From: a virus
Length of the DNA stretch: 64,000 bases
IMG/VR virus record: IMGVR_UViG_3300037222_000100
Location: 103,870-167,869 of that record
Reading direction: 5' to 3' (one strand)
Numbering within the stretch: position 1 is the stretch's first letter; every line of letters begins with the position of its first letter. The position numbers were made by a program, and so were the translations under genes. The notes beneath the pieces were generated by a model. The model did no database searches. It saw only the letters and a program-made list of their open reading frames with translations, and was not told the DNA's origin. Below are positions 33,093-39,388 of this stretch, one piece after another.

Positions 33093-33467
33093 ATCTCGTT
33101 TGTTGCCAAGACAGCAGTATTCATCGCATTTCTGCCGTTCCCCATAGTCCACCATCACCACCATGTCCACCATCGGCACCCTAAGCCGGTCATGGCTCCA
33201 GCGCTTGCATCCTGGTTCAACGACGGAGTTGAAGCCACTGCATGTGGAACCCACGTCACGAACGGGTTCGCCCACTTGCCAGAAGCCGGATGGGCATGCG
33301 GCGCGAAAGTACGGTTCTGCTATCGCAAGCGGTGCGTGACCGGCGTGCGAGAGGACTCCGGTCCATACGTTGCGAGTCGCACGTTCGACCTCACGCCTAG
33401 CCTCAAGGCTGACCTCGGATGCTCCGATCTATGCCACTTGCGATGGAGGCGCTTGACGCCCCGCTAG
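33093..33467 (+). CDS. Secreted RlpA-like double-psi beta-barrel protein (non-canonical start)
   Basis: About 124 aa. GVEATACGTHVTNGFAHLPEAG ... VTGVREDSGPYVASRTFDLTPSL is the RlpA/DPBB signature (Cys-Gly, Ala-His, DSGP, fDL). The preceding signal sequence SFVAKTAVFIAFLPFPIV is followed by a His-rich stretch (HHHHHVHHRH). There is no ATG/GTG/TTG before the signal. GGAGG at 33079-33083 is ideally spaced (9 nt) from an ATC codon at 33093; CTG at 33084 is the other option. Starting at the ATG at 33192 would lose the signal. Likely wall-associated, helping lysis or entry. Confidence 0.75.
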   Translation: MSFVAKTAVFIAFLPFPIVHHHHHVHHRHPKPVMAPALASWFNDGVEATACGTHVTNGFAHLPEAGWACGAKVRFCYRKRCVTGVREDSGPYVASRTFDLTPSLKADLGCSDLCHLRWRRLTPR

Positions 33468-33472
33468 GGGTA

Positions 33473-33910
33473 CTACGCGGCTAAGGCACGGCGATGTGCT
33501 TTGCTACGTAGATCACGTTCTGCCTTGCATCTGCGACATTCGTGTCGGCCACGAGGATTGACGTAGACGTTATCAAGCGTCATCTCATGTCCGTATTGGC
33601 AATGCGTTTTTCGGGGCTGTCGATGGGCCGTAGCACCAGGGCGGCGGTTTTCCGCCTGCTCTTTGCGCGTAGCCCATCGACAGTTGCCCGGCTCGTAGTG
33701 CCCGTCGTTGTCGATCCGATCAAGCGTTAGGCCCTCCGGGCGCTCTCCCATATCGGCGAGGAAGTTCTCAAAGCTCTCCCATCGCGCGCAGACTGCGATG
33801 CCTCGTCCGCCATAGTTCTCGTGCTCGCGACATCGTTGGCGCATCAAGACCCAGGTCGTATAGGTCGGGTCCTTGCGTCCTGCATAACCGTGTTGAACGA
33901 GGAACGTCAC
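33473..33910 (-). CDS. HNH homing endonuclease
   Basis: 145 aa from a GTG placed 7 nt after TATACT (leaderless). The ATG at 33943 would be upstream of that promoter. Core [22 protein letters not shown] is a typical phage HNH signature. The C-terminal finger [23 protein letters not shown] likely binds DNA. Confidence 0.9.
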   Translation of the reverse strand: MTFLVQHGYAGRKDPTYTTWVLMRQRCREHENYGGRGIAVCARWESFENFLADMGERPEGLTLDRIDNDGHYEPGNCRWATRKEQAENRRPGATAHRQPRKTHCQYGHEMTLDNVYVNPRGRHECRRCKAERDLRSKAHRRALAA

Positions 33911-33928
33911 GGACTCTAGTATACCTCC

Positions 33929-33957
33929 TTGACAGGCGATCATGGGGCTGCTAAGAT
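33929..33957 (+). promoter_or_regulatory. Sigma70-like promoter of the ncRNA
   Basis: TTGACA (33929-33934), exactly 17 bp, TGC-TAAGAT (33952-33957). No ORF with a plausible start follows before the terminator at 34027, which is why I assign it to an RNA gene. Confidence 0.85.
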
Positions 33958-33961
33958 GTAG

Positions 33962-34058
33962 GGCGTCGCCGCTCCTCCCTACTCGGCGGCTAGGGAGTTG
34001 AGCGCGACTTGTTGGTCATCGATAGAGGGCGGCTCCATCTCCCCGGAGCCGCCCTTTG
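33962..34058 (+). ncRNA. Candidate structured small RNA, about 95 nt
   Basis: Bracketed by a near-perfect promoter and a strong terminator, with no credible coding frame. The 5' half folds into a long hairpin: GTCG pairs with CGAC, CGCTC with GAGCG, and CTCCCTA with TAGGGAG (about 33964-34008), closing a C/G-rich loop. A short linker (TTGTTGGTCATCGATAGA) then leads to the terminator hairpin. I do not recognise a known RNA family. It may be a regulatory or decoy RNA. Confidence 0.75.
34027..34058 (+). terminator. Intrinsic terminator
   Basis: Perfect 10-bp GC-rich stem (34027-34036 with 34045-34054), 8-nt loop, then TTTGTC. Ends the ncRNA transcript. Confidence 0.85.
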
Positions 34059-34071
34059 TCGTTCCTGGTCC

Positions 34072-34100
34072 TTGACTTCCGTTCGATGCTCCGGTATACT
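34072..34100 (+). promoter_or_regulatory. Leaderless-type sigma70 promoter
   Basis: TTGACT (34072-34077), 17 bp, TATACT (34095-34100), then 6 nt to an ATG at 34107. That ATG opens a different frame from the DUF4326-like frame that follows. Confidence 0.8.
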
Positions 34101-34219
34101 CTCCGCATGCGCGTCTCCGCCGACAGATTCCCACGCTCAAGGGTAAGCGCCTCGGATGCTACTGCAAGCCGCAATCGTGTCACGGCGACATTCTTGCTAG
34201 ACTGGCGGATGCATCATGA
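34076..34219 (+). pseudogene. DUF4326-like fragment lacking an in-frame start
   Basis: The frame ending at 34219 encodes TLKGKRLGCYCKPQSCHGDI..., the highly characteristic C-terminal motif of DUF4326 proteins (normally over 100 aa), but is open only back to 34076 and has no ATG/GTG/TTG. The promoter-linked ATG at 34107 is in another frame (49-aa ORF to 34256). Its TGA overlaps the next gene's ATG (ATGA), the usual coupling here, so this frame was recently or still is translated. Explanations: 5' deletion, a frameshift mutation, programmed frameshifting, or a sequencing indel. Confidence 0.65.
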
Positions 34220-34410
34220 GCGCTACAGCCGAAGAGCAACGTGTGTTACTAGCTAGCCGCAAGGAGTTCGCCCTATGGTTCTCCTGCATCACCTGCGATG
34301 CTCTGCCTGGCGAAGAGTGCAGGGGCCTAGGCTGCGGCCCCGGCGAAATGCATCGAGATCGTGTGCGGATGGCTAGAGAACTGGATCAGCTAGAGGACGG
34401 CGCATCATGA
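34216..34410 (+). CDS. Small zinc-binding protein
   Basis: 64 aa. CITCDALPGEECRG..C...EMHRDRV is the C-C...C...H motif of small actinophage zinc proteins. Coupled to neighbours by ATGA overlaps. Confidence 0.7.
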   Translation: MSATAEEQRVLLASRKEFALWFSCITCDALPGEECRGLGCGPGEMHRDRVRMARELDQLEDGAS

Positions 34411-34595
34411 AGGGCGACGACGCATATCTACTACTGGTAGAAACCCAGGTCCAGGCGAATGCCCTTTGGCAAGCTGCCAAGGAGGCCAAGATGGAGCCTC
34501 ATTCGGTTGAGATCATCCGTAACTTCGTCGGGGGCCTCGGGACCATCCAAGCTAATTGGGAGACAGAGCGAGCCCGATGGCAGGAGGCCGTCTGA
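34407..34595 (+). CDS. Small helical protein
   Basis: 62 aa (VETQVQANALWQAAKEAKM...). Unknown. ATGA overlap upstream, TGATG overlap downstream. Confidence 0.6.
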   Translation: MKGDDAYLLLVETQVQANALWQAAKEAKMEPHSVEIIRNFVGGLGTIQANWETERARWQEAV

Positions 34596-34660
34596 TGGCG
34601 TTCCATTCACGAGACGGGCTTTTCTTTGAGCGCAACGACGAGGACGCAGAGCTACGCTCG
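34595..34660 (+). pseudogene. N-terminal fragment of an unknown gene fused out of frame to a NADAR tail
   Basis: The ATG at 34595 overlaps the previous stop and encodes MAFHSRDGLFFERNDED, which looks like a natural start of a small phage protein. Downstream of about 34645 the same frame becomes an Arg/Ser-rich shadow of the NADAR frame and only stops at 34888. Best read as a deletion junction. Confidence 0.5.
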
Positions 34661-34884
34661 TATCCAACTGGGAGGACATCAAGATCGAGGTCATGCGGGA
34701 CCTCCTCTACCAAAAGTTCGAGGAGCCGACGATCAAGGCGAAGCTCGTGGCCACCAACCCCTCTGAGCTTATCGAGGGGAACAACTGGGGCGATGACTTC
34801 TGGGGCGACTGTAGTGGCAACGGCCAGAACATGCTCGGCCAACTCCTCGAAGAGGTCCGGCAGTGGTATCTGGCGATCACATGA
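34630..34884 (+). pseudogene. NADAR-family fragment (C-terminal part)
   Basis: The open frame encodes QRRGRRATLV, then NWEDIKIEVMRDLLYQKF and LIEGNNWGDDFWGDC, then GQNMLGQLLEEVR: the conserved C-terminal third of NADAR (YbiA-like) N-glycosidases, which act on ADP-ribosylated or nucleotide-derived substrates. The N-terminal catalytic part is missing. The first in-frame ATG is 34693 (63 aa). The stop overlaps the next start (ATGA). Loss of function is likely unless a frameshift restores a fusion. Confidence 0.7.
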
Positions 34885-35093
34885 CTGAGGGTACTCGCGT
34901 CATCTTCGCCTCGATTGCGGGCCTCCTCCCGTGGGGTATCGCGGCCATCGTCACCAACTGGTACAACGAACTCCAGTCAAACGGCATTCATACTCTCGGC
35001 GTTCGTCATGCCCTTCTCTTGCTGGTCATGCAATTCGTTCTCGGCATCGTGACGTACTTCGTTCTGGATAACGGACACATGAGAGCGAGATAA
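34881..35093 (+). CDS. Two-helix membrane protein
   Basis: 70 aa, helices at about 6-24 and 44-62 (FASIAGLLPWGIAAIV; ALLLLVMQFVLGIVTYFVL). The layout is holin-like but there is no lysis gene next to it. Stop lies inside a 17-bp direct repeat. Confidence 0.7.
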   Translation: MTEGTRVIFASIAGLLPWGIAAIVTNWYNELQSNGIHTLGVRHALLLLVMQFVLGIVTYFVLDNGHMRAR

Positions 35094-35106
35094 CGGACAC
35101 ATGAGC
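35068..35106 (+). repeat. 17-bp tandem duplication creating a stop/start junction
   Basis: GATAACGGACACATGAG occurs at 35068-35084 and 35090-35106 (period 22). The first copy is coding; the second supplies the TAA stop of the membrane gene and the ATG of the next gene. Confidence 0.85.
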
Positions 35107-35313
35107 TACGTCGAGACTGACTTGCTTCCTAAGCCGGATACGGACATGCGAACGGTCTACTACAAGGTCGAGCCCGAAGAGCTAGATGCTCTCATCAAAC
35201 GTAGAGAAGGACCTTGGGCCTATACGATCTACGGTTGGGTCCGGGTGCCCAAGCGTCATCAGCATGACTACCATTTTCCTCCCATCACGCCCAGATTGGC
35301 GCTTCCGGTATGA
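35101..35313 (+). CDS. Small unknown protein
   Basis: 70 aa (MSYVETDLLPKPDTDMRTVYY...). Contains a WAYTIYGWVRVPKRHQHDYHFPP aromatic/His stretch; not recognised. Start lies in the second copy of a 17-bp repeat. Confidence 0.6.
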   Translation: MSYVETDLLPKPDTDMRTVYYKVEPEELDALIKRREGPWAYTIYGWVRVPKRHQHDYHFPPITPRLALPV

Positions 35314-35486
35314 GGGCACAGGTCTATGCGCTCGTCGCCATCGCTCTCGGACCGTGGGTTGCTGCTCTATGGGCGACAGGAGAGATGACGCAAGGCGGCA
35401 GTTCTCCGTGGCTGCGTCGGCTCGTCAAGGCCGTCTTCTGGACCTGTCTCGCGGCGGCAATCGTGCTATCGTTGATCGAACCATGA
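35310..35486 (+). CDS. Two-helix membrane protein, 58 aa
   Basis: Helices at about 3-20 (VYALVAIALGPWVAALWA) and 38-55 (AVFWTCLAAAIVLSLI). ATGA overlaps both neighbours. Unknown function. Confidence 0.7.
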   Translation: MRAQVYALVAIALGPWVAALWATGEMTQGGSSPWLRRLVKAVFWTCLAAAIVLSLIEP

Positions 35487-35665
35487 AGGTCCACGGACAT
35501 CTCTCACGAGAGGCAGAGCTAGGCGAGTTCGCTGTCGTGCGTCCATACGTGGCCATCGGGCGCGTGACAGGCTGCGTGCCAGACGACACGATCCGGTTCC
35601 CATCGAGGAGGGCCAGGTACGCCGAGGCAACATCTTCACCTACGACATTGGCAAACCCTACTTGA
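35483..35665 (+). CDS. Unknown protein, probably frame-shifted at its 3' end
   Basis: 60 aa, MKVHGHLSREAELGEFAVVRPYV.... Convincing to about residue 38 (CVPDDTI). After that the frame reads Arg/Ser/Thr-rich while an overlapping frame (35590-35787) becomes protein-like, so the natural product may join the two. Confidence 0.5.
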   Translation: MKVHGHLSREAELGEFAVVRPYVAIGRVTGCVPDDTIRFPSRRARYAEATSSPTTLANPT

Positions 35666-35787
35666 ACAAGCACGGCAAGCGCACCGGCAAATGGTGGGTT
35701 ATAGCCAGGGGCGGTCGAGACTGGCATCAGTACTTGATGAACCGCAGTGAAATCGAGTCGATGAGGGTCGTAGATTCTGCCGGGTAG
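35590..35787 (+). pseudogene. Start-less downstream half of the same gene
   Basis: 65 codons, DPVPIEEGQVRRGN ... KRTGKWWVIARGG ... RSEIESMRVV, a plausible small barrel but with no start codon and in a different frame from the upstream 35483 ORF. Third damaged or shifted gene within 1.7 kb. Confidence 0.5.
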
Positions 35788-35867
35788 AACGATGGCCCAT
35801 CTCGCTTTCGCTCGACGGGCAGTAGGATAGCACATCGATCTGGGGTTTGCGAGGGGGAGGGGGGGCA

Positions 35868-36056
35868 ATGCGCGACCAATCATGTAACGGATGTCGGGAC
35901 ACACATAGGAGTGACGTGTGTAGGGTTTCATCCGGGAAGCAGACCAGGACGGTCCTCTTCTCGTATGCGCTCTCGCGCAGATCGTGTAACGTAGGGACCG
36001 GAATAGGACCCATCTGCGAGATCACGCAGAGTGACGAGCGATGTGATCGAGCTTAG
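35868..36056 (+). CDS. Possible Cys-rich small protein
   Basis: 62 aa from the ATG after a G-rich tract (GGGGGAGGGGGGG). CNGCRDTHRSDVC suggests a zinc site with later Cys residues. Its 3' end is antisense to an HNH gene. Low confidence. From 35788 to 35867 I see nothing else. Confidence 0.35.
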   Translation: MRDQSCNGCRDTHRSDVCRVSSGKQTRTVLFSYALSRRSCNVGTGIGPICEITQSDERCDRA

Positions 36057-36441
36057 GTAGTGGTTCGAGATGACCGGGATTGACACAACGCTTCTCTTCG
36101 CACAGGTGGTGAAGCTCCATGTCTTCGGGTACGGGGCCGTTGATGAGTTCCCAGGCGACCTTATAGGCGCGCATGGTTCGCTGTTTGACCTTGAAGCGCC
36201 CGTACCCTTTGTCACCGCATCCTGCTAGCCACAGCCAGCAAGGACCCAACTCAGGATGAGCCTTCGGTATGGGACCCGCTCTGTTCACCTTCTCAAAGAA
36301 GCGTTCGTGTAGCGACCGGGACTTAGGACCACGACGAGTAGCGGGCAATGCGCCTAGAAGTTTCTGTGCGCGGTAATGGCGTTCGCAGAGTTCAAAGGCA
36401 TAGCGTGGCCGGGGGCAGCCATCTTCCTTGCAGAGTCTCAT
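36022..36441 (-). CDS. HNH homing endonuclease
   Basis: 139 aa. N-terminal knuckle CKEDGCPRPRYAFELCERHY, then an HNH core CWLWLAGCGDKGYGRFKV...ELHHLCEEKRCVNPGHLEPL. TGC-TACACT lies 6 nt before the ATG (leaderless promoter). Confidence 0.9.
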   Translation of the reverse strand: MRLCKEDGCPRPRYAFELCERHYRAQKLLGALPATRRGPKSRSLHERFFEKVNRAGPIPKAHPELGPCWLWLAGCGDKGYGRFKVKQRTMRAYKVAWELINGPVPEDMELHHLCEEKRCVNPGHLEPLPKLDHIARHSA

Positions 36442-36553
36442 GGCGACAGTGTAGCAGTAGCGGGACCCCTATTCCATTGAAAACCATATGCTGACATGTG
36501 GATCGGGTACTTTCGTGAGTTTATAGGGAGCCCTCATTGCAAAGACGGACGGC

Positions 36554-36648
36554 ATTCACTCATTCATCCACGCACGCTGCGCGCGTGTACATGACACAGC
36601 GCAGGTGAATGTGTAACAGTGAATGGTGTTACCTGATTCACTCATTCA
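36554..36648. repeat. Iteron-like direct and inverted repeats in an intergenic region
   Basis: ATTCACTCATTCA occurs at 36554-36566 and 36636-36648. Between them the inverse GTGAAT occurs at 36605 and 36619. GTAACA/TGTTAC form a dyad (36613-36618/36627-36632). From 36442 to 36672 there is no gene. This could be an operator cluster or a replication origin. Confidence 0.6.
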
Positions 36649-36672
36649 CACCTACTTAGTATACTCCCGTGC

Positions 36673-36759
36673 GTGAGAAGGAGGCTAGCTGGGGGATGGT
36701 TCGGGAGGGGATGCACATCAGGGCAGGCAGTGCAAGAGCAGCAGGCAGGCTGCGCGTGA
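36673..36759 (+). CDS. Possible leaderless 28-aa peptide (GTG)
   Basis: TATACT (36660-36665) is 7 nt before the GTG. Encodes MRRRLAGGWFGRGCTSGQAV..., Gly/Arg-rich. Only the promoter position supports it. Confidence 0.3.
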   Translation: MRRRLAGGWFGRGCTSGQAVQEQQAGCA

Positions 36760-36857
36760 TGTACTCGACTACACTCAGGGCGTGTACTATCGCCATGAAC
36801 GTGACACGATTGGTAGTCCCTAGTCCCTGGACACGGGACAACGATGCATGTTGTTGA
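36759..36857 (+). CDS. Possible 32-aa peptide coupled by TGATG
   Basis: MYSTTLRACTIAMNVTRLVV.... Start overlaps the previous small stop; no other support. A further Cys-rich frame (36844-36960) lies opposite the better-supported minus-strand gene. Confidence 0.25.
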   Translation: MYSTTLRACTIAMNVTRLVVPSPWTRDNDACC

Positions 36858-36865
36858 AGCGTACG

Positions 36866-37045
36866 TCAACAGTGTGCTGTGTTCGTGCCTGGCGTGTGGC
36901 TGGCTGTGCTATCGCTGTCATCATACGTGCTACCGATCCTGTATGGTGCATCACGCATGACCTGCTCAGAGCATGCCTTCAGCCAATGACTACATACTTG
37001 GCCGAGGTACGAGCACTGCATTCCACACTCAGGACATGACCACAT
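36866..37045 (-). CDS. 59-aa zinc-finger protein
   Basis: MWSCPECGMQCSYLGQVCSHW: CPEC plus C...C..H ligands, then a hydrophilic Ser/Thr-rich tail. TATGAT lies 7 nt upstream of the ATG (leaderless). Confidence 0.65.
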   Translation of the reverse strand: MWSCPECGMQCSYLGQVCSHWLKACSEQVMRDAPYRIGSTYDDSDSTASHTPGTNTAHC

Positions 37046-37101
37046 GCCGTGCATCATAACAGTTGGGGGCGGATTGCCGCTACTCGTGCTACACTAGAGC
37101 C

Positions 37102-37299
37102 ATGTCAATGTCACGACGTACTCAAACCACTGGCGTTCTCTCTGCCCTGAGACGCTTCCTGCTCATCTGTAGTCTCGCCGCCTTCGTCATCGCTGTGCTG
37201 ATCTCTGTGGGCGTGATCACGCCGACGCTCCGCGAGCTTGCGATCTCATTCAGTCTCTTTGTTGCTGGCGTTGCCTGCCTGCTCGCCTGCGACGAGTGA
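37102..37299 (+). CDS. Two-helix membrane protein
   Basis: 65 aa. Basic N-terminus (MSMSRRTQTT), helices at 18-36 and 46-62. Leaderless: TGC-TACACT ends 6 nt before the ATG. Function unknown. Confidence 0.7.
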   Translation: MSMSRRTQTTGVLSALRRFLLICSLAAFVIAVLISVGVITPTLRELAISFSLFVAGVACLLACDE

Positions 37300-37302
37300 T
37301 CC

Positions 37303-37404
37303 ATGGGCACAGCGCTTGTCGTCGCTGCTTACGTCGTGACGTTCGTTGCGCTCTGGTGGTTCGTATCGAAGTACGAAGACTATGACCGCGACCATTGGTC
37401 GTGA
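37303..37404 (+). CDS. 33-aa single-helix membrane protein
   Basis: MGTALVVAAYVVTFVALWWF, then a charged tail YEDYDRDHWS. Starts 3 nt after the preceding gene. Confidence 0.65.
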   Translation: MGTALVVAAYVVTFVALWWFVSKYEDYDRDHWS

Positions 37405-37422
37405 TCTGCTATCATGCCGAGC

Positions 37423-37596
37423 ATGGACATCATTCAAGATCACCCCGACTACAACAAGACCGTGAAGTTCTGGTATGAGGCTGGCCACGACGCAGGTCAG
37501 CAACTAGGCGAAGGACGCGGTTGGCAGCGAGGCGTGCGTGCATTCAAGGATCGTCTGCGCCGTTGGCTTGAGCCGCAGTCGCTCACTGCGTCCTAG
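37423..37596 (+). CDS. 57-aa basic protein
   Basis: MDIIQDHPDYNKTVKFWYEAGHDAGQQLGEGRGWQRG...; helical with a basic C-terminus. Leaderless: TGC-TATCAT ends 7 nt before the ATG. Overlaps the stop of the opposing HNH gene. Confidence 0.7.
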   Translation: MDIIQDHPDYNKTVKFWYEAGHDAGQQLGEGRGWQRGVRAFKDRLRRWLEPQSLTAS

Positions 37597-38042
37597 CGGC
37601 TTGCCGCTCGTCTCGCGCTCTCTCGTGCCGTCTTGGCCGCGTGGCATGGGCAGCATCGAGCCCTGAGGTTCTCGACCGTGTGCTCGCCGCCATCCCATAG
37701 CGGTATCTCGTGATCAGCCTCCCAGGCGCGTTCTTCATAGCGTCCCTCGTCATTGAGACGCACGCCCACGAAGAAGCCGCAGTCAGCGCAGCGTAGCTCC
37801 TTGCCTTCCCTCTGCGCTATCACCAACAGAGCTTGACGCGGATTCCAGGTCATCGAGTCGCGGAAGGCTTGGGCGCAGTCGCGGCCCTCGCGATCTGGGT
37901 AGCAGTAGCGCCTGATGCTGGCCCTGCTTCCCTTGAGCTTGTGGCCGCACCATCTGCATGTGCCCTTTGGGGCATCTGGCACTGCGGGATGAGCCAGGAA
38001 GAGAACGCCGCCGCGCTTAGCTATGCTCGACGTACTCGCCAT
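37593..38042 (-). CDS. HNH endonuclease
   Basis: 149 aa (GTG at 38051 possible). Zinc pair CRWCGHK near 30 and core CADCGFF...WEADHEIPLWDGGEHTVENLRARCCPCHAAKT: the canonical HNH (EADHxxPL, ENL, CxxCH). May be homing or packaging-related. It overlaps the upstream small gene by 26 nt. Confidence 0.9.
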   Translation of the reverse strand: MASTSSIAKRGGVLFLAHPAVPDAPKGTCRWCGHKLKGSRASIRRYCYPDREGRDCAQAFRDSMTWNPRQALLVIAQREGKELRCADCGFFVGVRLNDEGRYEERAWEADHEIPLWDGGEHTVENLRARCCPCHAAKTARESARRAASR

Positions 38043-38220
38043 CCTCGTCACGCAGGAGCGTAGTTAGCTCGTGATGCACCCACGGGCGCTCTTGCTTGAA
38101 GCCACGCGGGAAGAGCTTGGCGATAGCCATGCGGTCCTCGCTCGTCAACTCGGCGTCGAGATGCAGCATCGCCTGACCATCGTCCTCTAGCAGTAGCTCA
38201 CACATGATCGAACGCCTCAT
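38017..38220 (-). CDS. 67-aa acidic protein
   Basis: MRRSIMCELLLEDDGQAML...; unknown. Leaderless start: TAGTAT ends 7 nt before the ATG, and this -10 overlaps the -10 of the divergent gene. Confidence 0.65.
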   Translation of the reverse strand: MRRSIMCELLLEDDGQAMLHLDAELTSEDRMAIAKLFPRGFKQERPWVHHELTTLLRDEDGEYVEHS

Positions 38221-38226
38221 GGTTGA

Positions 38227-38233
38227 TATACTA
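38227..38233. promoter_or_regulatory. Shared bidirectional -10 element
   Basis: The heptamer TATACTA reads TATACT on + (7 nt before GTG 38240) and TAGTAT on - (7 nt before ATG 38220). One -10 can serve two divergent leaderless genes. Confidence 0.7.
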
Positions 38234-38239
38234 GCAGCC

Positions 38240-38431
38240 GTGAGGAAGTTCCCGCATCCCATGTTCCGACGCGATGCCCTCGCTGCGTGGCTACACCATC
38301 ACCCCAAGACCCTAATGGCTGCCTCCGAGGACGTGATCAGAGATGAGTCCGATCTCTATCCTCGTGACGTGTTCGGCTCCCATCAGGTCCACAACGACAT
38401 GCGTGTGCTTGAGGGAGAAGGCCGCATATGA
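38240..38431 (+). CDS. 63-aa protein, leaderless GTG start
   Basis: MRKFPHPMFRRDALAAWLHH...; helical, His-rich (LHHHP, SHQVHND). Possibly DNA-binding. Start set by the -10 spacing. Couples to the next gene by ATGA. Confidence 0.6.
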   Translation: MRKFPHPMFRRDALAAWLHHHPKTLMAASEDVIRDESDLYPRDVFGSHQVHNDMRVLEGEGRI

Positions 38432-38862
38432 TCTTGGTCCCGCTCATCGCTGGCGCTGTGTCTTCCGCCATCTTCCTGCTGTGGTGGTGGCTCTGGCCTC
38501 GGCCTAAACCTAGCGTCTGGTACGTGAACGGCAAGCGCATCCCCGATGATGTACGCGCTCGTGCCGAAAAGGCAGGCTGCGATGAGCGTCAAGCTCCCCA
38601 CGCTCCTTCTACTCTATCCAGTCTACCTCGTGCTCAAGGCCATGGCCTGGGCGCTCGACAGACTCGAACGCTAATGGGGTCATGCAGTAAGAAAGCCTAC
38701 TCGAATCAAGACCAGGCTGAGAAACGCGGACGTAACATCGAAGCGGTCGAAGGCAAGAAGCTCTGGACCTATTGCTGCACCACCTGCGGCAAATGGCACT
38801 TGACTAGCAAACGCCCTGCCAAGCGCTCCTACAAGTGCCGCGACGGCAAACGCAACCGCTAG
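38428..38862 (+). CDS. Membrane protein fused in frame to a zinc-knuckle protein
   Basis: 144-aa frame. Part A (1-55): membrane helix LIAGAVSSAIFLLWWWLW and a WYVNGKRIPDD tail. Part C begins at an internal ATG (38674): MGSCSKKAYSNQDQAEKRG ... YCCTTCGKWHL, a typical independent phage zinc protein of 62 aa. Between them the frame is a Ser/Pro/Arg-rich shadow of a nested gene (38582-38674). Part A has no own stop, so the ribosome would make an A-C fusion as well as C alone. Confidence 0.6.
   Translation: MILVPLIAGAVSSAIFLLWWWLWPRPKPSVWYVNGKRIPDDVRARAEKAGCDERQAPHAPSTLSSLPRAQGHGLGARQTRTLMGSCSKKAYSNQDQAEKRGRNIEAVEGKKLWTYCCTTCGKWHLTSKRPAKRSYKCRDGKRNR
38582..38674 (+). CDS. 30-aa membrane peptide nested out of frame
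   Basis: MSVKLPTLLLLYPVYLVLKA..., a clear one-helix protein in the +1 frame inside the previous ORF. Its TAA overlaps the ATG of the zinc-knuckle part (TAATG), the usual coupling in this genome. No gene is seen from 38863 to 38962. Confidence 0.6.
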   Translation: MSVKLPTLLLLYPVYLVLKAMAWALDRLER

Positions 38863-38962
38863 CTGCCACCCCTGCTCGGTGGCATCAACTGGCAGGTTTG
38901 GCTCTCGCGTGTAACTATGTCCTCAGTAACACGATTAGCATATGTCAGGTTAGCCGACACTC

Positions 38963-39388
38963 TCAGACGCTAAATTGACCACGCCACAGCCGCCACGCTT
39001 CGCACTCACACGCCGAGTATTCTTGGCCGCACCCTTGGCAATGCGAGTAGGCGTAATCCTCCGGGCTCACAAGACGCTTACCTGTCCCGTCACAGGCATC
39101 GCAGCAGGCGGGATGCCTGATCTTGTTGTTCATGATCGCCACGCCATGCTTGCCGGTGCCACCACATTGTCCACATACATCAACGTACTCGTGAGCGATG
39201 ATAGCCGCTTCTGCATCGTGCTCGTCTTGGTCCCGCGCTCGATGGTTGAGCCCGGCCCTGAGCTTGCGACGCACGGCTTCAATCTGCTCCCCTCGATGAC
39301 CGCTCTCGCCCAGTGTGAGGATGGCTGCGCTAAGCGCTACGGCCTCATGGCGGTCGAGGATGATTGTGATGTTGTCGTCCCAACTCAC
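38963..39388 (-). CDS. DnaJ-type zinc-finger protein
   Basis: 141 aa from GTG overlapping the upstream stop (GTGA). CGQCGGTGKHG ... CCDACDGTGKRL (paired CxxCxGxG) plus CQGCGQEYSACEC near the C-terminus; N-terminal helix with DRHEAVALSAAILTL. Third of three adjacent genes with this finger. Confidence 0.75.
   Translation of the reverse strand: MSWDDNITIILDRHEAVALSAAILTLGESGHRGEQIEAVRRKLRAGLNHRARDQDEHDAEAAIIAHEYVDVCGQCGGTGKHGVAIMNNKIRHPACCDACDGTGKRLVSPEDYAYSHCQGCGQEYSACECEAWRLWRGQFSV

Noticed and set aside
34056-34256. 49-66 aa ORF from the ATG at 34107
   Set aside because: Has a good promoter, but its amino acids are the out-of-frame shadow of the recognisable DUF4326 motif.
36844-36960. 38-aa Cys-rich + strand ORF (CSCLACGWLCYRC)
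   Set aside because: Opposite the zinc-finger gene at 36866-37045, which has a proper -10 box and regular CxxC spacing; the Cys pattern is explained by the complementary strand.
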